Source: an uncultured Clostridia bacterium
GTDB lineage: Bacteria > Bacillota > Clostridia > Saccharofermentanales > DTU023
DNA: 40,212 nt
Direction: 5' to 3'
Assembly (NCBI GenBank): GCA_946220865.1
Contig: CAMJYM010000013.1
Span: forward strand, 1 to 40,212
Every line of letters begins with the position of its first letter. Positions within the stretch are counted from its first letter, which is position 1. The translations under genes and the position numbers were made by a program. Positions 15,518 to 23,468 of the stretch are shown here, one piece after another. The notes under the pieces are model-generated. The model was not told where the DNA came from. It ran no database searches and worked only from the letters and a program-made list of their open reading frames with translations.

Positions 15518-16906
15518 TCAAAGATCAAATTTCCCTTCAAAGTAAGCCTCCAGCTCACTGATGGGAAGGCGGATTTGTTCCATACTGTCACGTTCGCGAA
15601 TGGTCACCTGCTGATCTTCGACGCTGTCGAAATCGTAAGTGACGCAGTAAGGCGTACCGATCTCGTCCTGGCGGCGATAGCGTTTGCCGATGGACTGACG
15701 GTCATCAAACTCAACCGTGCCGGACTTGCGCAGGCGGGGCATAAGCTCGAGAGCCTTTTCACTCAGTTTAGCTGAGAGAGGCAGGAGAGCAATTTGCACC
15801 GGCGCCATAGCAGGATGAAAATGCAGGACCGTGCGGGTCTCTTTTTCCAGCTCCTGTTCATCGTAAGCGGCACAGAGCAGCGCGAGGAAGAGGCGCTCGA
15901 CGCCAACGGAAGGTTCTACCACGTAGGGCAGATACTTTTCATTGCTTTCCGGATCAAAGTAGCGCAGATCCTGTTTGCTGATGTCCATGTGCTGGTGCAG
16001 ATCATAATCTGTGCGATCGGCCAAGCCCCAGAGCTCACCCCAGCCAAAGGGGAAGGCGAACTCAAAGTCGGTCGTGGCTTTCGAATAAAAAGAAAGTTCT
16101 TTTTTATCATGATCTCTCAGGCGCAATTTATCTTCTGGAAGGCCCAGGCGCAGGAGAAAATCATGGATAAAGCTGCGCCAGTATTGGAACCACTCGAGGT
16201 CTGTCCCTGGTTTGCAGAAAAATTCCAGTTCCATCTGCTCAAACTCTCTGGTACGGAAAATAAAGTTTCCCGGAGTAATCTCATTGCGGAAAGATTTGCC
16301 AATCTGGCAAATGCCGAACGGCAGTTTGCGGCGGGACGTTCGCTGAACGTTGCGGAAGTTGACGAAAATGCCCTGCGCCGTCTCAGGCCGCAGATAGATT
16401 TCCGCCTGCGAGCCCTCCGTCACGCCCTGAAAGGTTTTAAACATCAGATTGAACTGACGGATATCCGTAAAATCATGTGAGCCGCAGTTCGGGCAGGGAA
16501 TGCCATCACGGCGAATGATGGTCAGGAGTTCCTCGTTAGAAAGACCCTCAACCTGAATCGTCTCTTCTTTATCGCGGTAAAAATTTTCGATAAGATTGTC
16601 AGCGCGAAAACGGCTGTGACAATCCCGGCAGTCAATCAGGGGATCAGAAAAGCCGCCCACGTGGCCAGAAGCACGCCAGACTTCAGGATTCATAAGAATC
16701 CCGCTGTCCAGTCCCACCGTGTGTTCATTTTCCGTTACAAAGAAACGCCACCAGGCATCCTTGATACGGCGCTTAAGCTCAGCTCCATAAGGACCATAAT
16801 CCCAGGAATTGGCGAGGCCTCCGTAGATCTCGGATCCCGGATAGACAAAGCCGCGGTTTGTCGCCAGAGCCACCAGCGTATCCATTGTGAAATCAGCAGG
16901 GTTCAT
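15518..16906 (-). CDS. glyS: Glycyl-tRNA synthetase, single-chain (alpha2) type
   Basis: Charges tRNA-Gly. It is a class II synthetase with FVYPGSEIYGGLANSWDYGP near the start. Two CxxC pairs (Cys93/96 and Cys138/141) probably bind zinc. Motif 2 is RNEITPGNFIFRTREFEQMELEFF, and motif 3 lies in VVEPSVGVERLFLALL. The C-terminal anticodon-binding domain starts near APVQIALLPL. The frame is open to 17017, but GGAG about 9 bases before ATG 16906, immediately after the rpoZ stop, sets the start (462 residues). The length is normal. No T-box leader precedes it, so it is expressed with the rpoZ operon. Confidence 0.96.
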   Translation of the reverse strand: MNPADFTMDTLVALATNRGFVYPGSEIYGGLANSWDYGPYGAELKRRIKDAWWRFFVTENEHTVGLDSGILMNPEVWRASGHVGGFSDPLIDCRDCHSRFRADNLIENFYRDKEETIQVEGLSNEELLTIIRRDGIPCPNCGSHDFTDIRQFNLMFKTFQGVTEGSQAEIYLRPETAQGIFVNFRNVQRTSRRKLPFGICQIGKSFRNEITPGNFIFRTREFEQMELEFFCKPGTDLEWFQYWRSFIHDFLLRLGLPEDKLRLRDHDKKELSFYSKATTDFEFAFPFGWGELWGLADRTDYDLHQHMDISKQDLRYFDPESNEKYLPYVVEPSVGVERLFLALLCAAYDEQELEKETRTVLHFHPAMAPVQIALLPLSAKLSEKALELMPRLRKSGTVEFDDRQSIGKRYRRQDEIGTPYCVTYDFDSVEDQQVTIRERDSMEQIRLPISELEAYFEGKFDL

Positions 16907-16907
16907 C

Positions 16908-17438
16908 TCAGATCTCCGTTTTCTCGTCAACCTCAGAATCGGAGGCTTCTCGCTCCAGTGCTTCCTCAGCCGCTTCATCATTAGCCAGGGCCTCAGATTC
17001 TTCGCTGTGGCGGCCAATAAGACGAATCAGCTGCTCCGTAAATTCACGGGCGGAATCCTGGCTGCTCGCATCAGCCATAGCCGCTTCGCGCTCCAATTGT
17101 TCGCGAACCGAATTGTTGCTGTTATCCTGACGCTTATTTTCTTCCAGAAGAGCTTCCTCGCGCTTCTGCTTGGCCAGGATCTCGGCTTCGAGTCTGGCAG
17201 CTTCCACTTCCGGACGCAGCGGAACGGTAACCTCATGCTTGCCGATGAGAATTTTCAGCGTGTGCTTCGTCAGTTCTTTAGCCGCCTCTGTGACCACATT
17301 CGTCAGGTCCTCATTTTCTTCAGTCATGGGCTGTGCCCCATCAATAAGCTGGCGGGCACGTTTTGCCGTAATCATGGCCAGGACATAGCGATTATCCACA
17401 TAGGGCAATAATTCTTCAATCGGTGGATCAACCAACAT
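16908..17438 (-). CDS. rpoZ: RNA polymerase omega subunit with long acidic C-terminal extension
   Basis: Residues 1 to about 75 match omega: PPIEELLPYVDNRYVLAMITAKRARQL, then LTNVVTEAAKELTKHTLKI. Omega supports assembly and stability of RNA polymerase. Normal Firmicute omega has about 65-90 residues; this one has 176. The extension is rich in Glu, Ala, Arg and Ser and probably forms a coiled coil (about 78-120) followed by a strongly acidic tail. The start ATG at 17438 has AGGAGG 8 bases upstream, overlapping the gmk stop. The frame reads straight into the glyS start (TGA, one base, ATG), so there is no sign of a frameshift. Confidence 0.9.
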   Translation of the reverse strand: MLVDPPIEELLPYVDNRYVLAMITAKRARQLIDGAQPMTEENEDLTNVVTEAAKELTKHTLKILIGKHEVTVPLRPEVEAARLEAEILAKQKREEALLEENKRQDNSNNSVREQLEREAAMADASSQDSAREFTEQLIRLIGRHSEESEALANDEAAEEALEREASDSEVDEKTEI

Positions 17439-17444
17439 GGTATC

Positions 17445-18098
17445 TTACCTCCTCAAATCATCCAGGAAGCGGTCTCCCTCTTCCAGTAATTGATCTATTC
17501 TCAGCTTTTCTCTGTCGCTGCGGCAGCGTTCTGCCGCCATGATCGCGGCCAGAGTTGCAGCCGTGTTGCTTAGTTCTTTATTCACCAGGACATAATGGAA
17601 GCGCGGAGCCAGTCTGATTTCTGCTCTGGCCTTTTCCAACCGCTTCAGGAGCTGTTCCTGATTCTCCGTGGCACGGCCCAGAAGGCGGTCACGCAGGGTT
17701 GTCATATCCGGTGGCAGGAGAAAAACGGAAACTGCAGCCGGGATCTGTCTCATGATCGCCAGACTTCCCGCTACAGTAATATCAAGAACGACATCTCTTC
17801 CATCACGGATCTTTTCCAGTATAGGGCCCTTAGGCGTTCCATAAAACTGACCGCAAAATTCATCGTGTTCGAGAATTTCGCCCTCATCTATTTTTTCCCG
17901 AAATTCATCCTGACTGCAATAAAAATAGGAAATTCCTTCTTTTTCACCCGGACGAGGGGGGCGTGTCGTCATCGAAACAGACACCCATAGATCTGGATCA
18001 AGCTCCTTCAGGCGAGTGATCGAACTGCCCTTGCCCACTCCTGATGGACCGGAGATACAGAGTAGAACTCCTTCTTTCTGGCGCGGATCTGAACTCAT
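17445..18098 (-). CDS. gmk: Guanylate kinase
   Basis: Phosphorylates GMP to GDP. The P-loop is SGPSGVGKGS (about 15-24). Substrate-binding features are SMTTRPPRPGEKEGISYFY, GEILEHDEFCGQFYGTP and the lid stretch RDRLLGRATENQEQLLKRL. The 217-residue length is normal. ATG at 18098 overlaps the remA stop by 3 bases, and GGAGG lies 7 bases upstream inside the remA 3' end. The remA-gmk-rpoZ order is typical of Firmicutes. Confidence 0.96.
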   Translation of the reverse strand: MSSDPRQKEGVLLCISGPSGVGKGSSITRLKELDPDLWVSVSMTTRPPRPGEKEGISYFYCSQDEFREKIDEGEILEHDEFCGQFYGTPKGPILEKIRDGRDVVLDITVAGSLAIMRQIPAAVSVFLLPPDMTTLRDRLLGRATENQEQLLKRLEKARAEIRLAPRFHYVLVNKELSNTAATLAAIMAAERCRSDREKLRIDQLLEEGDRFLDDLRR

Positions 18099-18373
18099 GC
18101 TTTAACCTCCGCTGCAGCCTCAGGAAGATCGCTCATGTTTTTCATAAGAAGCTCCGGACTGAGGGCAGAAAGCAGCACATGATCGGAATCCATCAGCAAA
18201 ACCGAACGTGTTTTGCGCCCGGCAGTGGCATCAATGAGGGCGCCGCGATCCCGCGCCTCCTGAATGAGACGGCGAACAGGAGCCGCATCGGGTGCGACCA
18301 CAGCGACCAGGCGGACAGCCGAAGCAAAGCTGCCAAAACCTGTTGAGAAAAAGCTCGTCTCACTTAATTTCAA
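18095..18373 (-). CDS. remA: RemA-like DNA-binding regulator (DUF370 family)
   Basis: In Bacillus RemA is a DNA-binding activator of matrix genes. The 92-residue protein has the characteristic FGSFASAVRLVAVVAPDAAPVRR, IQEARDRGALIDATAGRKTRSVLLMDSDHVLLSAL, close to the family pattern of IQEARDRG and D(A/I)T(Y)GRRTR. No ATG precedes the conserved region. The only plausible start is TTG at 18373, with a weak AGG about 9-10 bases upstream and an in-frame stop further up, so low translation is likely. The last 15 residues extend past the usual end. It stands between yicC and gmk, as in other Firmicutes, but 250 bases from yicC. Confidence 0.88.
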   Translation of the reverse strand: MKLSETSFFSTGFGSFASAVRLVAVVAPDAAPVRRLIQEARDRGALIDATAGRKTRSVLLMDSDHVLLSALSPELLMKNMSDLPEAAAEVKA

Positions 18374-18416
18374 TAAAACTGCCTGTCTTTCCCGGAGTCC
18401 ACGAGCTTTTTATAAT

Positions 18417-18440
18417 AAAAAGCAGCTGCTCCGGCTTTTT
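18417..18440 (-). terminator. Terminator-like hairpin upstream of remA
   Basis: On the minus strand AAAAAGC and GCTTTTT pair around a 10-base loop that itself contains part of the palindrome AGCAGCTGCT, followed by ATTATA. It lies 44 bases before the TTG start of remA and could end yicC transcripts or attenuate the remA operon. The stem is AT-rich and weak. Confidence 0.35.
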
Positions 18441-18623
18441 CTAAAAATAGAACTTCTCGCAAAATCTCGGGAAAGCTCGCGTTTCATGCAAATGTCGCGC
18501 ATTCCCGCTTCCTAAGAATAACAAAATGCCGGGTGTCTGACCAGTATTTTAAGAAAAATTCGACAAGATGAAATGATCGTTTCGGAGAAAGGCCTGAAGG
18601 GCTTACAATTGCACAAAAATGCC

Positions 18624-19511
18624 TTATTCGAGGTTTTGTATCTGCTCGCGCAATTGTTCAACCAAGGTCTTCGCTTCAACGACGAGGCGCGTCATTTCAA
18701 GGTCATTGCACTTTGAGCCTGTCGTATTGCACTCTCGATTCATTTCCTGAATAAGAAAATCCAATTTTTTCCCTGCCGGCTTATCCTGACTGAGGATAAA
18801 ACGGAACTGATCCAGATGGCTTTTCAGCCGGGTCAATTCTTCACGGACATCTGCTTTATCCGCAAAAATCGCGATTTCAGCCGCCACGCGCTGTCCATTA
18901 TAATATTCCTCGCGCTGGTCACCAAGCAGCTCCTCAACCCGGGCCAGAAGTTTACGGCGATAGATTTCCGGTACCATAGGCGCCTTTTCGCTGAGGGCTT
19001 TTACTTTTTCTTCAAGTTGATCTAAGCCTTTGAGAAGATCCCGACTCAGATTTTCGCCTTCTCTGCGGCGCATTGCATCAAAATCTTCAAGGGCCAGACT
19101 GAGGGTCCTGAGCGCCAGCTCCTGAACTTTTTCCGCATTGGCAAAGTCTTCCGAAATGCTGAAAACTTCTCCCTTTGAAGCCACAAACGCCAGTTTTCCT
19201 CCGGCCTCTTCGTGCAGCAGTTCCGCCAAACGCTCATAAGCCTCGCCATAAGCCCGGGCTTTGCTCTCATTTAGCAGCAACTGCGCATCTCCTCCGGCGG
19301 CATTAAAGTAGCTGACGCGCAATTCCAGCTTCCCGCGGGAAATGTGCTCCTTAATCAGGCTTTTCCAGCTGTTTTCATAAGCTTGCAAAAGCCCGGGCGC
19401 ACGTAGATTGAATTCAAAATAGCGGGAATTTACGGAACGTAGCTCCATGTCCATGCTGAGTTCATCCACGCTCGCGTGGGCTCTTCCGTAAGCCGTCATA
19501 CTTTTGGGCAT
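18624..19511 (-). CDS. yicC: YicC family endoribonuclease
   Basis: Members of this family are reported endoribonucleases conserved across bacteria (YloC in Bacillus). The start MPKSMTAYGRA is the family signature. ELRSVNSRYFEFNLRAPG follows, and the C-terminal DUF1732-type domain has KLDFLIQEMNRECNTTGSKCND followed by VVEAKTLVEQLREQIQNLE. At 295 residues the length is normal. ATG at 19511 has AGGAG 9 bases upstream. It lies 25 bases after the metallophosphoesterase stop, probably in the same transcript. Confidence 0.95.
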   Translation of the reverse strand: MPKSMTAYGRAHASVDELSMDMELRSVNSRYFEFNLRAPGLLQAYENSWKSLIKEHISRGKLELRVSYFNAAGGDAQLLLNESKARAYGEAYERLAELLHEEAGGKLAFVASKGEVFSISEDFANAEKVQELALRTLSLALEDFDAMRRREGENLSRDLLKGLDQLEEKVKALSEKAPMVPEIYRRKLLARVEELLGDQREEYYNGQRVAAEIAIFADKADVREELTRLKSHLDQFRFILSQDKPAGKKLDFLIQEMNRECNTTGSKCNDLEMTRLVVEAKTLVEQLREQIQNLE

Positions 19512-19536
19512 AATCTTGATCTCCTTATCGATAATT

Positions 19537-20271
19537 TTATTTTTCCATGAGCAGCTGGACTTCCCAGGGCTGGAAGTTCAGGCAGTCCGCCGAAACCAGA
19601 CTGTAAGAGACCCCATCGATTTCCTTTTGCCGGAAATTATACGGACTGTCACTTTGATGAATGTGCCCGAAAAACGCCTGCCTGGCCCCGGAATCACGAA
19701 TCAGCGCCGTAAAGTCAGAAGCTCTCAGGTTTTTGCCAAAAGGCGGGTAGTGTGTGATGAGCAGCAGTTCCCGGCCCTCTTTCTGCCAGGGTAACGCAGC
19801 CTCCAGCGAGCGTTCAAGCCGCTCTTTTTCATGATCCAGAATTGTATGGTCAGACTCCGCGAAGCGGGAGTCGTCTGGCCAGAGCCACAAACGCGACCCG
19901 GCGACCACGGCGTTTTCGCCAACAGCCTCGGCTGTATTCTGTAAAAAGCGTAAACTGGAGAGTCCCTTTTCCTCAGCAAAGCGACGGAGTCGGCTGAGCG
20001 TCCCCCACCAGTAATCGTGATTGCCGCGCATTAAAATTTTTTCTCCGGGCAGGCTGTCAATGAGACGCAGATCTGCTTCTGCGTCACGCAAATGCATGGC
20101 CCAGGAGATATCACCGGGAATAAGCACGGTATCTTCCTGGCTAATCTTATCTTCCCAGGCTTCTTTCAGGCGCTGCACATGATTTTCCCAGCGCAGGCCG
20201 AAGCGCGACATGGGTTTATCCACCTTGTCGCCCTCACTCAGGTGCAGATCTGCAATGACGAAAATCTTCAT
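19537..20271 (-). CDS. Calcineurin-like metallophosphoesterase
   Basis: A 244-residue cytoplasmic phosphoesterase with the full metal-binding set: DLHLSEG (8-14), GDISWAMHL, GNHDYWWG, ITHYPPFGKN and FGHIHQSDSPYN. The combination with DKPM near the N-terminus and WENHVQRLKEAW fits a family common in Clostridia, of unknown substrate. The start overlaps the uvrC stop by 3 bases (ATGA), so the two are translationally coupled. No signal peptide is present. Confidence 0.9.
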   Translation of the reverse strand: MKIFVIADLHLSEGDKVDKPMSRFGLRWENHVQRLKEAWEDKISQEDTVLIPGDISWAMHLRDAEADLRLIDSLPGEKILMRGNHDYWWGTLSRLRRFAEEKGLSSLRFLQNTAEAVGENAVVAGSRLWLWPDDSRFAESDHTILDHEKERLERSLEAALPWQKEGRELLLITHYPPFGKNLRASDFTALIRDSGARQAFFGHIHQSDSPYNFRQKEIDGVSYSLVSADCLNFQPWEVQLLMEK

Positions 20272-22163
20272 GCTCTGGCCTCCGGGTGAAAGTGATGGTA
20301 CACAGCCTCAGCCGTCTTTTCAGGCAGTCCGGCTACAGACTTTATATCCTTTAGCTCCGCCTCTGAGATGGCTTTCAGACTTTTAAAAGTTTTCATCATC
20401 TCGGCCCTGCGCCGGGGTCCTACCCCAGGTATTTCTTCCAATGACCAGCGCAGATTGCGCTTTTTAGCCAGTTTTTTATTGAGCTGACCAGCAAAACGAT
20501 GGGCTTCATTTTGGATCGCAGTGAGCAGTCGGAGAAGGGCCAGGTCATGTTCACGCTCTTCCGGGCTCATTTTTGTTTCCTCCTGCTGACTGTGGCGCAG
20601 CACCAGCAGGCGATGATCCTCAGAGAGCAGGGCATGTGTGCGGTGGCGTTCGTCTTTGACCATTCCTCCAAGGCCAATGTCAGGAGCTTTCTCGCGCAGA
20701 AGTCCGGCCACCGCGGAAAGCTGCCCTTTACCGCCATCGAGCAGAATTAAATCAGGTCTTTCAGCAAAGCTCTGATCTTCAAGATGCTCTAATCTGCGGG
20801 ACAACACTTCATGCATGGAAGCAAAATCGTTTTGGCCTTCAAAACTCTTAATTTTAAAATGGCGGTAGGCTGTCCGCCTGGGTTTTCCTTTTTCAAACAC
20901 CACCATGGAGGCAGCGCGGTCGCTTTCGCCGGTATTGGCAATATCGTAGGCTTCGATACGCTGCGGCGCTTCCGCCAGGCCAAGAAAATCCCCAAGGCTG
21001 GCCAGCGCTTTCTCAATCTGGGCGTTCCCTCCGCCCATGAGGGTATGGCGTTGCAGGGATTCATGTGCATTTCGTGCCGCCATCTTCAACCATTGGGCCT
21101 TATGACCTCGCTGAGCCTGGTGCAGCCTGGCTTTTCTGCCGCCTGCCTTTTCCAGAAAAGATTCCAGCGAAGCATGATCTTCCGGTTGAAACGGGAGGAT
21201 AAGTTCCCGGGGAATTTCGTGGCCGCGACCATAGTATTGTGTGATAAATGCGCTGAGAATTTCACTCTCAAGTTCTTCCTGATCCGGGAAAAAGAACGCT
21301 GCGGCGGAAATAAGTCTCCCTTCCCGGACTTTCAGAAGCTGCACGGCAATCTCTGAGCCGTTGCGGGCGAGGCCGAGAACATCGGCCTGATCGTTTTTCT
21401 CCGGAGAAACGATGATCTGACGCTCGTGGAGTTTGCGCAGAGCTTCCAGACGATCCCGGTAACGGGCCGCCTGTTCAAACTTCAAGTCTGCTGCCGCCTC
21501 CTTCATTTTGCTTTCAAAACGCTTGCTCAGATCATCCGATCGGCCTTCCAGAAAATCGATGATTTCTTCGCAGACGGCCCTGTAATCCTCCTGCGAAACC
21601 GTCCCCAGGCATGGTCCGATACATTTGCCGATGTGATAGTTGAGGCAGGGTCGTTCCTTGCCGATATCACGCGGCAAGACACGACGACAGCGCTTGAGCG
21701 GGAAAATTCGATAGATGGCATCGAGGGCACGCCAGAGATCACCGCTCAGATAAGGACCAAAATAGCGCACGCCCTCTTTTTGATCTTCACCCACATGAAA
21801 ACTTTTAAGCAGACGCGGGTAAGGCTCATTCATCGTCAGTTTGAGGTAAGGGTATTCTTTATCGTCACGCAGGAGAATATTGTACTTGGGCTTGTACTGC
21901 TTGATAAAGTTATTTTCAAGAACCAGAGCTTCGAGCTCATTGCTGCAGACCACATATGAATAATCTTCGATATGCGAGATCATCGCCAGAACTTTGGCGC
22001 TGCCCTGGGGATTTGGCTGGAAATAAGAGTGCAGGCGACGGGGCAGATTGATGGCTTTGCCCACGTAAATCACAGTGCCCTCTGTGTCCTTCATCAGGTA
22101 CACACCGGGTACTTCTGGAATCAGATCCAGGCGGGCATCAAAGGCTTCGAATGATCTTTCCAT
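20268..22163 (-). CDS. uvrC: Excinuclease ABC subunit C
   Basis: Makes both incisions in nucleotide excision repair. The GIY-YIG nuclease lies at about 18-95 (PGVYLMKDTEGTVIYVGKA). The UvrB-interacting UVR helix pair is near 200-240 (FEQAARYRDRLEALRKL). The RNase H-like domain has EAYDIANTGESDRAASMVVFEKG and LILLDGGKGQLSAV. The C-terminus ends in helix-hairpin-helix motifs (LEEIPGVGPRRRAEMM; VAGLPEKTAEAVYHHF). The length of 631 is normal. The ATG at 22163 has no Shine-Dalgarno sequence: a terminator-like hairpin and T-run end immediately before it. Confidence 0.96.
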   Translation of the reverse strand: MERSFEAFDARLDLIPEVPGVYLMKDTEGTVIYVGKAINLPRRLHSYFQPNPQGSAKVLAMISHIEDYSYVVCSNELEALVLENNFIKQYKPKYNILLRDDKEYPYLKLTMNEPYPRLLKSFHVGEDQKEGVRYFGPYLSGDLWRALDAIYRIFPLKRCRRVLPRDIGKERPCLNYHIGKCIGPCLGTVSQEDYRAVCEEIIDFLEGRSDDLSKRFESKMKEAAADLKFEQAARYRDRLEALRKLHERQIIVSPEKNDQADVLGLARNGSEIAVQLLKVREGRLISAAAFFFPDQEELESEILSAFITQYYGRGHEIPRELILPFQPEDHASLESFLEKAGGRKARLHQAQRGHKAQWLKMAARNAHESLQRHTLMGGGNAQIEKALASLGDFLGLAEAPQRIEAYDIANTGESDRAASMVVFEKGKPRRTAYRHFKIKSFEGQNDFASMHEVLSRRLEHLEDQSFAERPDLILLDGGKGQLSAVAGLLREKAPDIGLGGMVKDERHRTHALLSEDHRLLVLRHSQQEETKMSPEEREHDLALLRLLTAIQNEAHRFAGQLNKKLAKKRNLRWSLEEIPGVGPRRRAEMMKTFKSLKAISEAELKDIKSVAGLPEKTAEAVYHHFHPEARA

Positions 22164-22164
22164 A

Positions 22165-22214
22165 AATAAAAAGCGCGTGCTTCCATATTCACAGAGAAGT
22201 GGAAAACGCGCTTT
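22165..22214 (-). terminator. Intrinsic terminator after the HPr-like gene, abutting the uvrC start
   Basis: On the minus strand AAAGCGCG...TTCC (22214-22201) pairs with GGAAG...CGCGCTTT (22184-22170), followed by CTTTTTATTT. The T-run ends one base before the uvrC ATG and occupies the place where a ribosome binding site would be. Confidence 0.7.
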
Positions 22215-22283
22215 ATCCTAATCCTTGTCCAAACTGAAGGCCCGAAAAAGCTGCGCCTCCAGAAACAAAACCTGCGGATGATC

Positions 22284-22550
22284 TTAATCGGCTTCGCGGG
22301 GATTACGAAGCCAGGCCATGATGGCCTCCAGCGCATCTTTTTCATCGGAGCCCTCGGCGATGACGCTGACCTCGTCGCCATTGTTCAGTCCCAGCGACAT
22401 GAGGCCCAGGAGACTTTTGGCATTAGCTTTACGTTCACCACACTGAATGTGAATGCTTGACTGAAAATCAGAGGCTTTCTGGATCAGAAGAGCAATGGTC
22501 TTCATTTGAGCGGCTTCTTCAGTGTTCAAAATAAGGCTGTCCTTTAACAT
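22284..22550 (-). CDS. Crh-like HPr-family protein (Gln15, Ser46)
   Basis: An HPr-fold protein of 88 residues. The second half fits HPr well: KANAKSLLGLMSLG has Ser46 at exactly the HPr kinase site, and VSVIAEGSDEKDALEAI follows. The active-site region, usually GLHARPA, reads AAQMKTIA, so residue 15 is Gln instead of the PEP-dependent phospho-accepting His, and Arg17-Pro18 are Lys-Thr. Bacillus Crh also has Gln15 and Ser46 and works only as a catabolite-repression corepressor, so a regulatory role is inferred. The frame is open to 22643, but ATG 22550 gives the family length. GGGG lies 13-15 bases upstream, a weak site. Confidence 0.82.
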   Translation of the reverse strand: MLKDSLILNTEEAAQMKTIALLIQKASDFQSSIHIQCGERKANAKSLLGLMSLGLNNGDEVSVIAEGSDEKDALEAIMAWLRNPREAD

Positions 22551-22645
22551 ATCTACTCTTATTCCCCTTTCCCTGTCTTTCGTCTGATGAATTATCCTGA
22601 GTAAAGTCGTGATGTAACGGCTAACATACGGGTATACACGCATAA

Positions 22646-22674
22646 AGTATGCGAGGGCGCTCCCCCTTTGTCAA
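22646..22674 (-). promoter_or_regulatory. Promoter of the HPr-like gene
   Basis: On the minus strand a perfect TTGACA (22669-22674) is 17 bases from CATACT (22646-22651). The -35 box overlaps the rimI stop codon. The resulting leader to ATG 22550 would be about 90 bases. Confidence 0.65.
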
Positions 22675-23123
22675 GAAATGATCTGCTTTTCCATGATCAG
22701 TGCATCTTCGCCTGTATCCGCATAATAACAGGAACGGCGTCCACAGACCTGAAAGCCGAACTTGCGATAAAGACCCAGCGCCGCCTCATTGCTCACACGA
22801 ACTTCCAAAATCACCCGCCGATCTCCTCTCTGCTCAGCCTCATCACAGATTTTCTGCAGGAGCGCCGTAGCCAGGCCACGGCCACGAGCTTCAGGCAGGC
22901 AGGCAATATTCAGGATTTCCGTCTCATCGACCACTCTCTGGGCGCTGATATAAGCCAGAACCTCATCAGTTTCGCAGAGCAGGAAACGGGAAAAGGCATT
23001 ATCTTCCAGCGCCGAGCGCAGAGCTTCACGGCTCCAGGGGATGGCAAAACAGGCCTTCTCGATGGCTTCAAGAGCAGGCAAATCCTGGGGCTGGGCGCTG
23101 CGAATGTGAGGACTTGTAGGCAT
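22671..23123 (-). CDS. rimI: Ribosomal-protein-alanine N-acetyltransferase (RimI-like)
   Basis: A GNAT acetyltransferase of 150 residues. The acetyl-CoA binding core is LPEARGRGLATALLQKICDEA (about 79-99). The N-terminal stretch LEAIEKACFAIPWSREAL and the C-terminal VRVSNEAALGLYRKFGFQVCGRRSCYY match RimI. The TsaE-TsaB-RimI order is common in Firmicutes; RimI acetylates the S18 N-terminus in E. coli. ATG at 23123 has no clear Shine-Dalgarno site (only GAAG about 9 bases upstream). The repeat block at 23168-23461 lies just upstream, which may have displaced the original leader. Confidence 0.9.
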   Translation of the reverse strand: MPTSPHIRSAQPQDLPALEAIEKACFAIPWSREALRSALEDNAFSRFLLCETDEVLAYISAQRVVDETEILNIACLPEARGRGLATALLQKICDEAEQRGDRRVILEVRVSNEAALGLYRKFGFQVCGRRSCYYADTGEDALIMEKQIIS

Positions 23124-23167
23124 ATTTGTGATCTTCGCTTTCTTTTCGCTTTCAGCGCAGCTGTGCG

Positions 23168-23461
23168 TTGCCGCTCGCTTGCTTTGCAGCAGCCCCTCCG
23201 CATCTCGCTGGACACTGAATAAGCCCGCCGGGTCCGCCGACCCGAGCGATTGTGAGCAGAGCGAACTTTTGAGCGAGGGCGGCGGTGCCCGGGCGGGCGG
23301 GAGGTTGCCGCTCGCTTGCTCCGCAGCAGCCCCTTCTCGTCTCAGACACGCTCTCTCTTCAGTGCGGCTCCTGATGCTCCTGCATAGGGAACAGGATGCT
23401 CACTTTGCCGCGGTTGTGATCGCGAACTCGCTCGAAGGGGCTCTGCTGCGCGTCTCGCTGG
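23168..23461. repeat. GC-rich structured intergenic repeat block, locus A
   Basis: This fills most of the 345-base gap between rimI and tsaB. Three parts are visible. At 23170-23212 is a short derivative that looks like the left arm of module 2 joined to its right end. At 23222-23307 is module 1, containing GGGTCCGCCGACCC and the shared text AGCGATTGTGAGC and GCGAACTTTTGAGCGAGGG, bounded by imperfect GCCCGCC/GGGCGGGC inverted arms. At 23309-23461 is module 2, starting GCTCGCTTGCTCCGCAGCAG and ending CGAAGGGGCTCTGCTGCG. Its two ends are inverted copies (GCAGCAGCCCCTTC versus GAAGGGGCTCTGCTGC). The same modules recur at 39781-40212. No transposase is present. The open frame through it on the plus strand is not considered a gene. 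Confidence 0.85.
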
Positions 23462-23468
23462 TGACCAG

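Noticed and set aside
15794..16480. A 228-codon plus-strand frame opposite glyS.
   Set aside because: Antisense to conserved catalytic motifs of glycyl-tRNA synthetase; no family resemblance of its own.
16907..17017. N-terminal extension of glyS to 17017.
   Set aside because: It overlaps the rpoZ end in another frame, whereas a ribosome binding site and the family start agree on 16906.
22551..22643. A 31-residue N-terminal extension of the HPr-like protein.
   Set aside because: It would cover the leader right after the consensus promoter, breaks the HPr numbering that fits exactly from 22550, and has no ribosome binding site.
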